A DNA stretch of 54,249 nt from Erysipelotrichaceae bacterium (GCA_021770925.1 JAETPY010000006.1:1-54249); one strand, 5' to 3'. Numbered from the stretch's first letter, positions 1 to 8,488 are shown. Notes: generated by a model not told the origin, from the letters alone. Numbers and translations are program-made.

Positions 1-30
1 GCAAACTTTTTTTAGTTCCCCTAAAGTTGA

Positions 31-75
31 CCCCCAAATAATTTGGCTTTCCCCCTAAATTATTTGGTTACCCCC
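31..75. repeat. CCCCC/AAAT-ATTTGG tandem repeats, IS-end-like
   Basis: Two copies of AAAT(A/T)ATTTGG (36-46 and 57-67) are set between runs of five Cs at 31-35, 51-55 and 71-75, a period of about 20 bases. Multiple short repeats like this are typical of IS21-family ends, but no transposase is visible because the window starts here. It lies outside the inferred element boundary, so it would belong to host DNA downstream of guaA. Confidence 0.35.
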
Positions 76-105
76 TATTCTAAGGACATTTTTCATATTA
101 TCTAC

Positions 106-116
106 TATTCGAACTC
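106..116. repeat. Distal attachment-site copy (att core)
   Basis: TATTCGAACTC, identical to the copy at the guaA stop codon. Joining the sequence left of this copy to guaA gives a reading frame ending E-F-E followed by TAG, so the pre-insertion guaA would still end at the same residue. This supports it as the true outer end. Confidence 0.7.
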
Positions 117-218
117 AACCAAGGAAAACAGAACTTAAACAAATTTGCTTAAGAAATATCTTGCCTCGTGTTCTCATTAACTAGATTATTCATATTCTAT
201 CTCGTAGCTGATAGACTA

Positions 219-236
219 TTATCAAATACTTATCAG
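219..236. repeat. Arm-type repeat, distal end of the element
   Basis: TTATCAAATACTTATCAG matches the repeat at 12342-12359 at 16 of 18 bases. It overlaps a CTTATCA-GTAT-TGATAAG palindrome (229-246). Likely an integrase arm-binding site, by analogy with tyrosine recombinase att sites. Confidence 0.5.
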
Positions 237-271
237 TATTGATAAGCCAACCAGATACCTATAAAGAATAA

Positions 272-284
272 TATCGAGTGGCTA
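272..284. repeat. 13-bp inverted repeat, distal end (partner at 12301-12313)
   Basis: TATCGAGTGGCTA is the exact reverse complement of TAGCCACTCGATA at 12301-12313. The pair brackets the element just inside its ends and supports treating both ends as one unit. Confidence 0.55.
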
Positions 285-312
285 ACTGAATTTTACCATA
301 GAAATTAATCTT

Positions 313-1737
313 CTACAACGAATACAGAATCTTTTTTAGCAAATTTGAATATAAATAATTATCAAACTTCCCATATCTTGTATCGCCATAAAACTTTTCT
401 TCTCCATCAATATTCATTTTTGACATATATAATTCATTTCCGTCTTTATCATATTTTTGGAATAGTTCATTTATAAAGCTTTTTTCACTATCTTCTACTT
501 GGTTATTAAATTTAATCGGTCTTGAAGCTTTAAACATGTAACATTTGTCACTATAGTCTTTATCTTTGGAAATATCATCTGCTATAATAGCCAAATTAAC
601 ACCCTGAGGAAATTGAAACTCGTCTTGACCTTTCATTGATAAATAAGCAATTCCGTCAATTCCATATTCAGGAACAATCTCCATTAATAATTGTGATAAT
701 AAATAATGATATTTCCTCTTATCATTTTTATTTTTCATCGAGAATGACGTAGCCATAACTAAAGGAAATATTTTTAACATAGCAAGTTGTAACTCGTACT
801 TTTGTACATTATTCTCATCTTTTTGCTTATCATAGATTCCATTAATCAAAGCCTGAGAAACTGTCAAATTTAAAATTTTCAATGTTTTACCTCTAGTATT
901 CGGCACAAAAACAGATGCATACAAATCGTCATCTGCTTCATTCCAATCACATTCTTTACTACATACATATGTAGTTGTACCTAAATATAAGGCTGGAGTT
1001 CCTTTTACATTAAAACGCATATTGCTAGCTTTCTCTTTTAAATAATAAGGTAAATGATACATATGTTCAACTTTCTCTATTAAATTTTTATGATCATTCT
1101 TTCCTTTAGTACGTGTCCTATAAAAAGTAAGGTCTCTTTTCATAATTTCATCAGATTCATTTTCATAATAAAATGTAGGCACAACACATCTAAATGAATA
1201 AGAATCGTCTAGATTTGAAACTAAGAATTCGTCATCCTTTATATCAGATATAATTTTCTTTAGCATTTTTCTTGCAGTAGACTTATCTTCATGTATTAGT
1301 TTGTCAGCTATTTCTAGGATAGTATTACATTGACATTCAATAAAATCATATAATCCCTCTTCATAGATAAAACCTGGGTTATCTATAGATTTTAAATATT
1401 TATCAAATAGATCATTTAACGTATCAAAGTATTGACTACTATCATCTATTCTTATCGGTAAAGAAAATCCATTTAAATTATTATTCATATATGCACAAAC
1501 CCAAGTAAAAAAGTCACTTGTTTCTTTAGAGCAATAATCAGACGTTTCTTCTTTATTTTTTAATTTATACCTTTCGATTTCAGCATTTATGCATATAATC
1601 TTTGCACTTTGGTATTTTTTTATTTTTATTATTTCTTCTAATTCTCTTTTTGAAAATCCTCTGGGATTTATTCGAATATTAGGAAATAACGCAATTCCAT
1701 TATCTATCAATAAATAATATTTATTTTCTTCACTCAT
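313..1737 (-). CDS. RES-domain protein, candidate NAD+-degrading effector
   Basis: 474 aa. The middle of the protein has the RES signature: FYRTRT near residues 204-209, then RFNVKGTPALYLG near 241-253 and an SKECDW stretch near 260-265. These supply the Arg, the G/RFN..G.P.LYL core and the acidic residue conserved in RES proteins, a family known to break down NAD+ in toxin-antitoxin modules. The N-terminal ~190 residues are helical and charged and may be a HEPN/RES-type N-terminal domain, which I cannot confirm. The C-terminal ~200 residues are unassigned. No antitoxin-like small gene (Xre type) lies next to it. It is the last cargo gene, 202 bp after the SNF2 gene on the same strand. No signal peptide or membrane segment is seen, so it is probably cytosolic. 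Confidence 0.6.
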   Translation of the reverse strand: MSEENKYYLLIDNGIALFPNIRINPRGFSKRELEEIIKIKKYQSAKIICINAEIERYKLKNKEETSDYCSKETSDFFTWVCAYMNNNLNGFSLPIRIDDSSQYFDTLNDLFDKYLKSIDNPGFIYEEGLYDFIECQCNTILEIADKLIHEDKSTARKMLKKIISDIKDDEFLVSNLDDSYSFRCVVPTFYYENESDEIMKRDLTFYRTRTKGKNDHKNLIEKVEHMYHLPYYLKEKASNMRFNVKGTPALYLGTTTYVCSKECDWNEADDDLYASVFVPNTRGKTLKILNLTVSQALINGIYDKQKDENNVQKYELQLAMLKIFPLVMATSFSMKNKNDKRKYHYLLSQLLMEIVPEYGIDGIAYLSMKGQDEFQFPQGVNLAIIADDISKDKDYSDKCYMFKASRPIKFNNQVEDSEKSFINELFQKYDKDGNELYMSKMNIDGEEKFYGDTRYGKFDNYLYSNLLKKILYSL

Positions 1738-1939
1738 ATTTTCAAATCCTTAACATACAATTTAAAATTACAAACTTAATCAATAATTGACTTTTACTAA
1801 ACAATTACCAGCTATAATCTTTAACTCCTCATTATTAAAACATAATCTTATATCGTCTAAAATGTTTAATGAAATAATTTTTCTTTCATATCAGACTGTT
1901 TAAAAATCTTCGTTTTTTAAATTTTCAATATTTTATCCT

Positions 1940-4357
1940 TTATAATAATAATTTTTTAAAGAATTCTGAAGAAAATTCCGTTGGTTGATCGTGACCATGT
2001 AATAACTCGTTTGCAATGTTGTCCTTCTCATTTTGCAGATATTGTATTTTTTCTTCAATAGTATTTTCCATAATCAATTTGTAAATAAGGACATTCTTAT
2101 TTTGTCCAATTCTATATATTCTGTCCATTGCTTGTCTTTCAATGGCTGGATTCCACCATGGATCAAAAATGATAGCAGTATCAGCTGAAACAAGATTCAG
2201 TCCAGTACCTCCCGCTTTTAAGCTAATCAAAAAAACGCCATTTTCAGCTTTCTCAAAGTCATCTACAATGGACATTCTATCCTTTGTTTTTCCATCTAAA
2301 TAATAATAGTTAAAATGTTTATGTATAACTTCAGATTCAATTAATTTTAACATCTTTGTAAATCTGCTAAAGACAATAACTTTGTGACCATTACTATATA
2401 AGTTTTCTAATAAATCTAATAAGAATTCAAATTTTGCGGATTTATTACATTCATAGGGATTTAATTTTTTTGACAGTAATAATGGATGACAACATACCTC
2501 TTGCAAATATAGCAGCCCATTTAAAATCGCACTACTTGATTTTATTTCAAATCTTTTAGGTTTACGACATAACTCATATTTTACGCTTTCTAATAGCTTA
2601 TCATACAACTGTCGTTGCTCGTTTTCCATGGAAATCAATACATTTTGTTCTTGCTTACTTGGTAATTCTTTTAGAACATCTTTCTTTAATCGTCTTAAAA
2701 TAAATGGAGCACAAACAAGTCGAATATTATCAATCTTGTCATTTGATGAAATTTTTAAATTTCTAAAAGAATTTCTATTAATTAAATTCATTAATCCTAT
2801 AAATTCATTTATATTATTTTCAAATGGTGTGCCAGTCATAATAAATTTATTACCTATTTTTAGACTATCAATAGTTATATAAGCTTGACTTTTTGGATTT
2901 TTTATATACTGTGCTTCATCAACAATTAAATTATTGAAATTTAATTTTCTAATTGTCTCATAATCATTAATTAACGTTCTATAAGTGGTCAAAACGATAT
3001 CACAGTTATCATATTCTAAAAAACTCCTATTTGTTCCATAATATAACATCACTTTAAGTGATGATGTAAACTTCTTAATTTCTCTATCCCAGTTAATCAA
3101 TAAAGTCTTAGGTACAACTACCAAAGTTTTTTCACCTCTTAATTTTTTAGAAGTCAAAAAAGCTATTACTTGTAATGTTTTCCCTAATCCCATATCGTCA
3201 CTTAAGCAGCCACCAAAGCCATTTTGTTTTAATGATAACAACCATTTCACACCAACAATTTGATATGGTCTTAAAATTGATAATATATTTTCATCGATAT
3301 CTAAGCGTATAGAATTAAAACTTATAAAAGAATCTATATTTCTAATATTTTTTCCATTTAATGTCTGTGAAAAATACATAGCTGATATAAAATCTTTTTT
3401 TTCGATTTTTGCACAACCTTTATCAAGCTTTATGTTTTCATTAATTAACTTATCGGTGATATGGATGTACTTTCCAGACAATTCAACCCAATTATTTTTT
3501 TTTGATTTTAAGTCTATTAATTCAGCTATATCAACCTTGCTCTCATCTATTAAAGCATCTCCTTTTATATCAAACCAATCAATACCATATGAAACATTCA
3601 CATTTGAATAATTAACTGTCGCAATAGGAATACCTCTATTTGTATAAACTCTAATTCCGCAGTTTTTAAGTTTCAAAATAGATTCTTCTATTTGATTCCC
3701 TTCATAAATGAAGCCTTTTGATTTATCAAGTTTCCAACCTGATTCTTTTATATCTGAAATAATTTTTGATTCAAAACGAAAATCTCTTATTACATTATTT
3801 TGCTCATTAGAATGATTATGAGAATACTTAAACCCGTTATAATCAAACTCTACATTTAAAATATAACTAGTTGATTCAATATCAATAAACACACTTGGAA
3901 TTATGTTTACTAAATCAATATTATTTATTTTCTTATAATATATTTTCAAATTATCTTTTTCAAACTTATATTTAATACCATCAATTTCTAAATCATTTTT
4001 TTCTAGATAACTATAAACAAGTGATGAAATTTGAAACATTCCATATTTCTTAAATTTATAAAAAAAGCAATTCAAACTTAAAAATTCATCAAAATATTTT
4101 ATATTAGTACCAGAAATCATATATTGATTTTTTGAAATTTGGATATTAGAATTTAAATTTAAAAAACTTATTATTCTATTTAAATCAAATGAATTTATGT
4201 TATCAAAGTGTTTCTTTGAATTAATATTTATATTTCTCAGTTGTCCCGAAAATTTTTTGCTTTTTAAATTCGGGATATATCCTTCGTATGTTTCAATTAT
4301 CATTCTATTTTTCTTTTTACTTTCGTCAAAATTCAAACATATAATAATATCAGACAT
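1940..4357 (-). CDS. SNF2-family DEAD/DEAH-type helicase/ATPase
   Basis: 805 aa. The first ~355 residues resemble the bacterial SNF2-associated region, without a clear SWIM zinc finger. The C-terminal half is a complete SNF2 motor: DDMGLGKT (about residues 386-393, Walker A), DEAQ box in IVDEAQYIKNP (about 477), MTGTPFENN (motif III), and the second lobe with SLKAGGTGLNL and the arginine-rich motif VI QAMDRIYRIGQ (about 740). Such proteins translocate on double-stranded DNA and remodel bound protein; in bacteria they occur as RapA-like factors and in several defence systems. It begins 23 bp after the radical SAM gene stop, with a good AAGGAGG-type RBS, so the two are probably co-transcribed. 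Very AT-rich codon use, like the other cargo genes. Its specific role here is unknown. Confidence 0.85.
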   Translation of the reverse strand: MSDIIICLNFDESKKKNRMIIETYEGYIPNLKSKKFSGQLRNININSKKHFDNINSFDLNRIISFLNLNSNIQISKNQYMISGTNIKYFDEFLSLNCFFYKFKKYGMFQISSLVYSYLEKNDLEIDGIKYKFEKDNLKIYYKKINNIDLVNIIPSVFIDIESTSYILNVEFDYNGFKYSHNHSNEQNNVIRDFRFESKIISDIKESGWKLDKSKGFIYEGNQIEESILKLKNCGIRVYTNRGIPIATVNYSNVNVSYGIDWFDIKGDALIDESKVDIAELIDLKSKKNNWVELSGKYIHITDKLINENIKLDKGCAKIEKKDFISAMYFSQTLNGKNIRNIDSFISFNSIRLDIDENILSILRPYQIVGVKWLLSLKQNGFGGCLSDDMGLGKTLQVIAFLTSKKLRGEKTLVVVPKTLLINWDREIKKFTSSLKVMLYYGTNRSFLEYDNCDIVLTTYRTLINDYETIRKLNFNNLIVDEAQYIKNPKSQAYITIDSLKIGNKFIMTGTPFENNINEFIGLMNLINRNSFRNLKISSNDKIDNIRLVCAPFILRRLKKDVLKELPSKQEQNVLISMENEQRQLYDKLLESVKYELCRKPKRFEIKSSSAILNGLLYLQEVCCHPLLLSKKLNPYECNKSAKFEFLLDLLENLYSNGHKVIVFSRFTKMLKLIESEVIHKHFNYYYLDGKTKDRMSIVDDFEKAENGVFLISLKAGGTGLNLVSADTAIIFDPWWNPAIERQAMDRIYRIGQNKNVLIYKLIMENTIEEKIQYLQNEKDNIANELLHGHDQPTEFSSEFFKKLLL

Positions 4358-4380
4358 ACTACATTCCTCCTTAAAAAGAA

Positions 4381-5700
4381 CTATTCCTCAAAGAAATATT
4401 CATTATATTTCACCCTTTTATCAAGTAAACGCTCTTTATCTTTACATTGATACTCCCATTCGTCATTCATTGTCGAAGCATATTGAATACCTTTATACTT
4501 CATCCTACATCCACCACCACAGATATATTTAATCTCACAGTCTTTACAAATTTTTGTATTATCAACAGAGGTTGATTCTTTTATTTTCTCACTCATTCTA
4601 TCTATACTTACCAAGTCATCTGAAAAAACATTCATAGATGATTTTAATTCATGTATTCTATTACACCAATAAACATCTCCATTTGATGCTATGCTTAATC
4701 CACCAAATCCACAATTATTATGAATAGTCTTGTCTTTATAATTTAAATAAAATGATTCTGCATAATAATCTGGATATAGAGATTCAACTAATTTTTTTAA
4801 TTTGTTCTTATATAATTGATTTTCTTCGTCACTTACATTTACTTCTCTACCTGTGATCAATTCGTGATTTAATTTAACAAATACATTTGGCATTTTCTGC
4901 ATAAAATCTGTGGCAAAATCTTTAAATTTTTCAATAAATTCATCCAAGTTTTCATATAATGGAGTTACTGCAATAGAAACCTTTGTTCCATAAGAATCAA
5001 AAAGTTTTACTGTATCAATAGCTTTCTTAAATCCATTATATCTACGAACATCGTAATAAGATTTTTCATCATAACCATCTACACTAATCTGTATTTCATC
5101 GATATATTCATGCATTTCTGCAATATTATAACTGTTCCACAGAATCCCATTACTTAAAACTGTCACATTTAAACCTAATTGATGTGCCGATTTAATCACT
5201 TCTTTATATCCCGGATATATAGTTACTTCTCCACCAGTAAAAGTCACACCATTATATCCAATGTTTTTTAACCTTTTTAATAATTCAATCCACTTCTTAT
5301 AATCAACTTCATCTATTTTGATGTCTCCGGCATACATATAACAATGTCTACATCTTTGATTACAATTATTTGTAAGATAGATACAAATGTCTTTTACATC
5401 AGAATATTTAACAATTGGTCTATCAAATTTTTTTGCTTCAATTTGCATAACAACATTAATTACAGCATCATTATCATATTTTTTAAACAATTCTTCTAAG
5501 GTTACATGCTTGTTGTATATTCTATTGAATATTTCTAATTCTGTGTCATCATTTAGCACTATCCAAGTCGTACCTTTTATATAAATTGCCAAATATTTAT
5601 TTTGGTATTTTATTGTTCGAATTTCTTTAGGTAAATTATACGTTTTATTTAAATCAAGTTCTTCTTCTACAGAAATATCATTCATCAATTCATTAATCAT
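4381..5700 (-). CDS. Radical SAM/SPASM peptide maturase with N-terminal PqqD-like domain
   Basis: 439 aa. Residues ~20-95 look like a PqqD/RRE precursor-binding domain (WIVLNDDTELEIF followed by an HVTLEEL helix). The radical SAM core begins with C113-x3-C117-x2-C120 (NCNQRCRHC), followed by the GGE motif of TFTGGEVT. The C-terminal SPASM region has many cysteines: NNCGFGG, VYWCNR, CKDCEIKYICGGGC and a last Cys near YQCKDKE, enough for auxiliary Fe-S clusters. This architecture is that of RiPP maturases such as sactipeptide and ranthipeptide enzymes. The likely substrate is the 33-residue peptide encoded just upstream, separated by a hairpin. SNF2 follows 23 bp downstream. The family assignment is firm; the bond it forms cannot be read from sequence. 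Confidence 0.9.
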   Translation of the reverse strand: MINELMNDISVEEELDLNKTYNLPKEIRTIKYQNKYLAIYIKGTTWIVLNDDTELEIFNRIYNKHVTLEELFKKYDNDAVINVVMQIEAKKFDRPIVKYSDVKDICIYLTNNCNQRCRHCYMYAGDIKIDEVDYKKWIELLKRLKNIGYNGVTFTGGEVTIYPGYKEVIKSAHQLGLNVTVLSNGILWNSYNIAEMHEYIDEIQISVDGYDEKSYYDVRRYNGFKKAIDTVKLFDSYGTKVSIAVTPLYENLDEFIEKFKDFATDFMQKMPNVFVKLNHELITGREVNVSDEENQLYKNKLKKLVESLYPDYYAESFYLNYKDKTIHNNCGFGGLSIASNGDVYWCNRIHELKSSMNVFSDDLVSIDRMSEKIKESTSVDNTKICKDCEIKYICGGGCRMKYKGIQYASTMNDEWEYQCKDKERLLDKRVKYNEYFFEE

Positions 5701-5728
5701 AATCTAATCTCCCTCACATATAAAAATC

Positions 5729-5747
5729 GGTGTGACTAATGCACACC
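5729..5747 (-). terminator. Terminator/attenuator hairpin between peptide gene and maturase
   Basis: On the minus strand GGTGTG-CATTAGT-CACACC is followed by GATTTTTAT. It lies 18 bp after the peptide stop and about 28 bp before the maturase start. A leaky terminator here would give more precursor than maturase mRNA, as in many RiPP operons. Confidence 0.6.
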
Positions 5748-5765
5748 TTTTCATTAAAAAAACTT

Positions 5766-5867
5766 CTAGTTTTGATTTTTTTCACAATTTTTAAAACAAT
5801 ACATTGTGTTTAATCTCGAAGAATCTTTAACTTTTTTTACTTTCCAAGAAATTTTGACTGTTTTCAT
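5766..5867 (-). CDS. Small Cys-containing peptide, candidate RiPP precursor
   Basis: 33 aa. It has an ATG at 5867-5865, an AGGAGGT ribosome site ten bases upstream, its own promoter and a hairpin after the stop, so it looks like a real gene and not a chance frame. The N-terminal half is basic and leader-like (MKTVKISWKVKKVK). The C-terminal part holds a Y-C-F-K-N-C motif with cysteines at 24 and 28, then EKNQN. A C-x3-C pair is a plausible site for Cys-based crosslinks by the downstream radical SAM/SPASM enzyme. No secretion signal and no dedicated transporter are seen. Small Cys peptides next to radical SAM genes in clostridia (for example the Clo7bot group) are a possible comparison, which I could not test. 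Confidence 0.7.
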   Translation of the reverse strand: MKTVKISWKVKKVKDSSRLNTMYCFKNCEKNQN

Positions 5868-5909
5868 CGATGAATTACCTCCTATCTATAGTGTATATAT
5901 ACGTTAATA

Positions 5910-5938
5910 ATCGTATCATCATAGTAAATCATTGTCAA
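5910..5938 (-). promoter_or_regulatory. Promoter of the candidate RiPP precursor
   Basis: Minus strand -35 TTGACA (5938-5933), 17-bp spacer, -10 TACGAT (5915-5910), about 45 bp upstream of the ATG. This places the peptide gene first in its transcript, ahead of the maturase and SNF2 genes. Confidence 0.6.
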
Positions 5939-6044
5939 TAATTTACAAGTAGATTATCGTATTGTCGGATATTTATTATATAAAGCCATACATCAAATTA
6001 CAAATAATACTTTTTTTTATTTGATTTTCTTGAACATAATTTAA

Positions 6045-6992
6045 TTATAATTCATTACTTATTAACAAACTAAGTAATTTTTCACATTCATGAACGTCAA
6101 ATTTAGATACAATCGTATTTGAAGTATGTATATATTTGCAAGGAATAGATATTCCTATTTCTTTGCAACCATTGTCTATTTCATTAGTAATTATCATTTC
6201 TGTCGTCCCATTATCACTCACTTCATATTGATATACTATGTTTCCCTCATTAGAAATTTTTTCAATTTTTTTGACTAATTCGTAATTAGAAACTCCTAGA
6301 CTATCAGAAACTTTAATACATACTCCTTTTTGAATTTCTACACTATTCATTTTTCCAATATTAGTCACATCAACGGTTAAGCAAACATTTGGACAAATAT
6401 TTGTTTTTGCCACACGAATTCCTCTCATACCAATTTCTTCTTGTACTGTAAACACAAAATAAATATCTTCAACTGGTTTAATTCCATTTTTTAAAATTTC
6501 ACTTAAAATATATACTGAAATTCTATTATCTAATGCTTTACCACAATAAAAGTCTTCACTTTCAATTAACTTGTCAGCGAAAGTAAAAACTTCTCCAATC
6601 TTTATTTTATTGCTTGATAAATTTTTAAAAACCAAATTTTCATAATTATAAGCTGAGAATTCCCCTTCATTTATTGTATAAACAACCCCATATGAATTAT
6701 CTGATTTCATTCTGCTCTGACATAAATTCCACGTTTTGACATTCCCTAAACATTTAAATCTATATTCTTCATTATCAATTTCTTTAATAATTTGAATTCC
6801 AACTTCATCTACATGAGCACTTATCATTATTTTTTTGTTACTTTTACTTCCTTTTTTTAAACATATTAAATTACCAACATTATCTATATAAATATCATCA
6901 ACATCGTATTTTGATATAGTATCAAATAATATATTTACAATTTTAGATTCATACCCTGAAACACCTATACAATCGGAATATATTTTTAACAT
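6045..6992 (-). CDS. M42-family metallo-aminopeptidase
   Basis: 315 aa, near the low end for M42 glutamyl aminopeptidases/cellulases (usually 340-360). Metal and catalytic residues are all visible: SAHVDEVG (first His and Asp), GKALDNR (bridging Asp), VQEEIGMRG (catalytic Glu pair), LTVDVT (Asp) and a late His in KYIHTS. The family makes cytosolic two-zinc or two-cobalt aminopeptidases that trim peptides from the N-terminus, usually as large tetrahedral assemblies. It is the most upstream cargo gene, ending about 105 bp before the promoter of the small peptide. A role in trimming the modified peptide is possible, but it could equally be unrelated cargo. Confidence 0.85.
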   Translation of the reverse strand: MLKIYSDCIGVSGYESKIVNILFDTISKYDVDDIYIDNVGNLICLKKGSKSNKKIMISAHVDEVGIQIIKEIDNEEYRFKCLGNVKTWNLCQSRMKSDNSYGVVYTINEGEFSAYNYENLVFKNLSSNKIKIGEVFTFADKLIESEDFYCGKALDNRISVYILSEILKNGIKPVEDIYFVFTVQEEIGMRGIRVAKTNICPNVCLTVDVTNIGKMNSVEIQKGVCIKVSDSLGVSNYELVKKIEKISNEGNIVYQYEVSDNGTTEMIITNEIDNGCKEIGISIPCKYIHTSNTIVSKFDVHECEKLLSLLISNEL

Positions 6993-7083
6993 ATTACACC
7001 TTCTCTCTTGATTTATTTTAACATTCTAAATTGAATATTTCAAAAGAAAAGTATTTACCCAACCTTTTATATAGAAATAATTC

Positions 7084-7106
7084 CTAGATTTAACATAAAA
7101 ATCTAG
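7084..7106 (-). terminator. Hairpin after the relaxase gene
   Basis: CTAGATTT-TTATGTT-AAATCTAG, a perfect 8-bp stem about 90 bp after the mobV stop. The following tract is AT-rich but has no clean T run, so termination is uncertain. Confidence 0.3.
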
Positions 7107-7198
7107 CGAGTGAGATAGAGTGTAAATCAATAGATCATTTATGATATGTAAAGTTAAAATATCAGCTTTAAAACTAATACTTTAACCCTTTGAACGAC

Positions 7199-8413
7199 CT
7201 ATCTTTGAACCGATTTATCTATCTTTTTATCTTTTACTTTATGCTTGTCTACTTCAACAAGTAAAATCTTTTTTACAAATTCATTTACAAGCTCTGGTGC
7301 ACGTTTTAAGGCTTTCATAAAATCTTTTGTCTGCACTTTTAATTTTTCGTATCTATATTTCCAAATAGCTATATCCTTCTTTGCTTTTGTTAAAGCATGT
7401 TTTAAATCTAATATTTCAGCTTTTGCACTTACACCAGCTTTAGCTAATTTTTTCAAATCAGTAGCTTCTTTTTGAGTAAATTGAACTTTACCTGTAATTG
7501 TTGTTTGTCCCATTTTATCAATATCATCAAGCACTTTAGCTATTTCATTTTGTACTTTTGTTCTCTGTTCAATCTTCTTTAATTTCTGTTCTTTCTTTTC
7601 AATATACGTATTCAAAACTTCTAATCTTTCTTTATCTTGCTCAAGTTTAAATTGCGTAACAGATAGATGTTCTTCTGTGCTGCCACGTTCACCACGTTCT
7701 ACATCATCATATCCTTTTTTGCGCATAGCATTGAAAAAGTCATCTTGTAATACACTATAAGATTTTTTAAGAACCTTTTTTCCTGTACTGGTAAATATAA
7801 GATTTCCTTGCTCATCAACTGCTTGTTTTGATGCCCATTTTTTACTACTGCTGACCTGCATGATTGTTTCTTTTACAGTACCAACCAAAGATTTATCTTT
7901 ACAGCGTTTTGACCATAATATTTGTTTTTCTACAACCGGTACATAAACAACATGAAGATGGTAATGATAAACATCTTTGCCTAATGCTTCAGACATTGCT
8001 CGATTACGTTCATCAGCATGCATAACAGCAGATAAAATATATTGCTCACCACCAACAATATCAATAGAAGCTTGATAGGCATCTTCATAAAACTTTTTAG
8101 CAAACTCATAACCACCATGATTATGAAAGTATGCTGAATTGACATCAAATAATAACTCTCCATAATGAACAGCATCATCCTTTAATCCACGAGTAGAAAT
8201 AACACCGTCCTCTTTTAATTGTTCAAACATTTCTTCATAAGAGCGTGACGGTGTTTTAAAGTGAACATTAAATCGAGATCGATCTAAAACAATATCTGAA
8301 TTAACATAAATATCATTCATTCTTTCATTATGCTTTTGGGCATTAACAACATCAGTTTTCTTTAGATTTCGGTTCCTTGCAAATGTACGGTCAATACCAT
8401 CATTTCTTGCCAT
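7199..8413 (-). CDS. MobV-family relaxase (Mob/Pre plasmid recombination enzyme)
   Basis: 404 aa. The N-terminal relaxase domain contains the metal-binding HxHxxxxxP signature in YHYHLHVVYVPV (about residues 147-158), and an upstream N-R-N-L-K motif near the start where MobV proteins carry the first conserved motif. The C-terminal ~150 residues are a Lys/Glu-rich coiled coil (KLEQDKERLEVLN onward) ending in a basic tail. MobV enzymes nick oriT of pMV158-like plasmids and many integrative mobilizable elements and stay covalently attached to the strand during transfer. The matching oriT-like sequence is just upstream at 8461-8488. The gene follows a good AAAGGAG ribosome site. It is the last gene of the mobility block and borders the cargo. 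Confidence 0.9.
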   Translation of the reverse strand: MARNDGIDRTFARNRNLKKTDVVNAQKHNERMNDIYVNSDIVLDRSRFNVHFKTPSRSYEEMFEQLKEDGVISTRGLKDDAVHYGELLFDVNSAYFHNHGGYEFAKKFYEDAYQASIDIVGGEQYILSAVMHADERNRAMSEALGKDVYHYHLHVVYVPVVEKQILWSKRCKDKSLVGTVKETIMQVSSSKKWASKQAVDEQGNLIFTSTGKKVLKKSYSVLQDDFFNAMRKKGYDDVERGERGSTEEHLSVTQFKLEQDKERLEVLNTYIEKKEQKLKKIEQRTKVQNEIAKVLDDIDKMGQTTITGKVQFTQKEATDLKKLAKAGVSAKAEILDLKHALTKAKKDIAIWKYRYEKLKVQTKDFMKALKRAPELVNEFVKKILLVEVDKHKVKDKKIDKSVQR

Positions 8414-8460
8414 AGAACTCCTTTCAGTTTAAACACAATCCTTTGAAAGAGCACTTTTTC

Positions 8461-8488
8461 AAAGTGTAATAACCGACTATGATACTTT
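8461..8488. other. Putative oriT core (pMV158/MobV type)
   Basis: The minus strand reads AAAGTATCATAGTCGG followed by TTATTACACTTT, an imperfect inverted repeat with the AAAGTATNATAG...GGTTAT...ACTTT pattern of MobV origins. It sits 48 bp upstream of the MobV gene, where such origins occur. Flanking hairpins at 8439-8463 (CTTTGAAA/TTTCAAAG), 8531-8545 (GGCTC/GAGCC) and 8552-8574 (CCACGATTG/CAATCGTGG) make the whole intergenic stretch strongly structured. Confidence 0.55.

Noticed and set aside
313-1737. Reading the RES gene as a phage-type or restriction enzyme
   Set aside because: No nuclease or methylase motif is visible, while the FYRTR and RFN..GTPALYL pattern fits RES.
1780-1890. Minus-strand 35-codon open stretch before the RES gene, with protein-like content
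   Set aside because: It has no ATG, GTG or TTG with a ribosome site and begins right after a stop. It could be a gene remnant, but nothing supports a real product.
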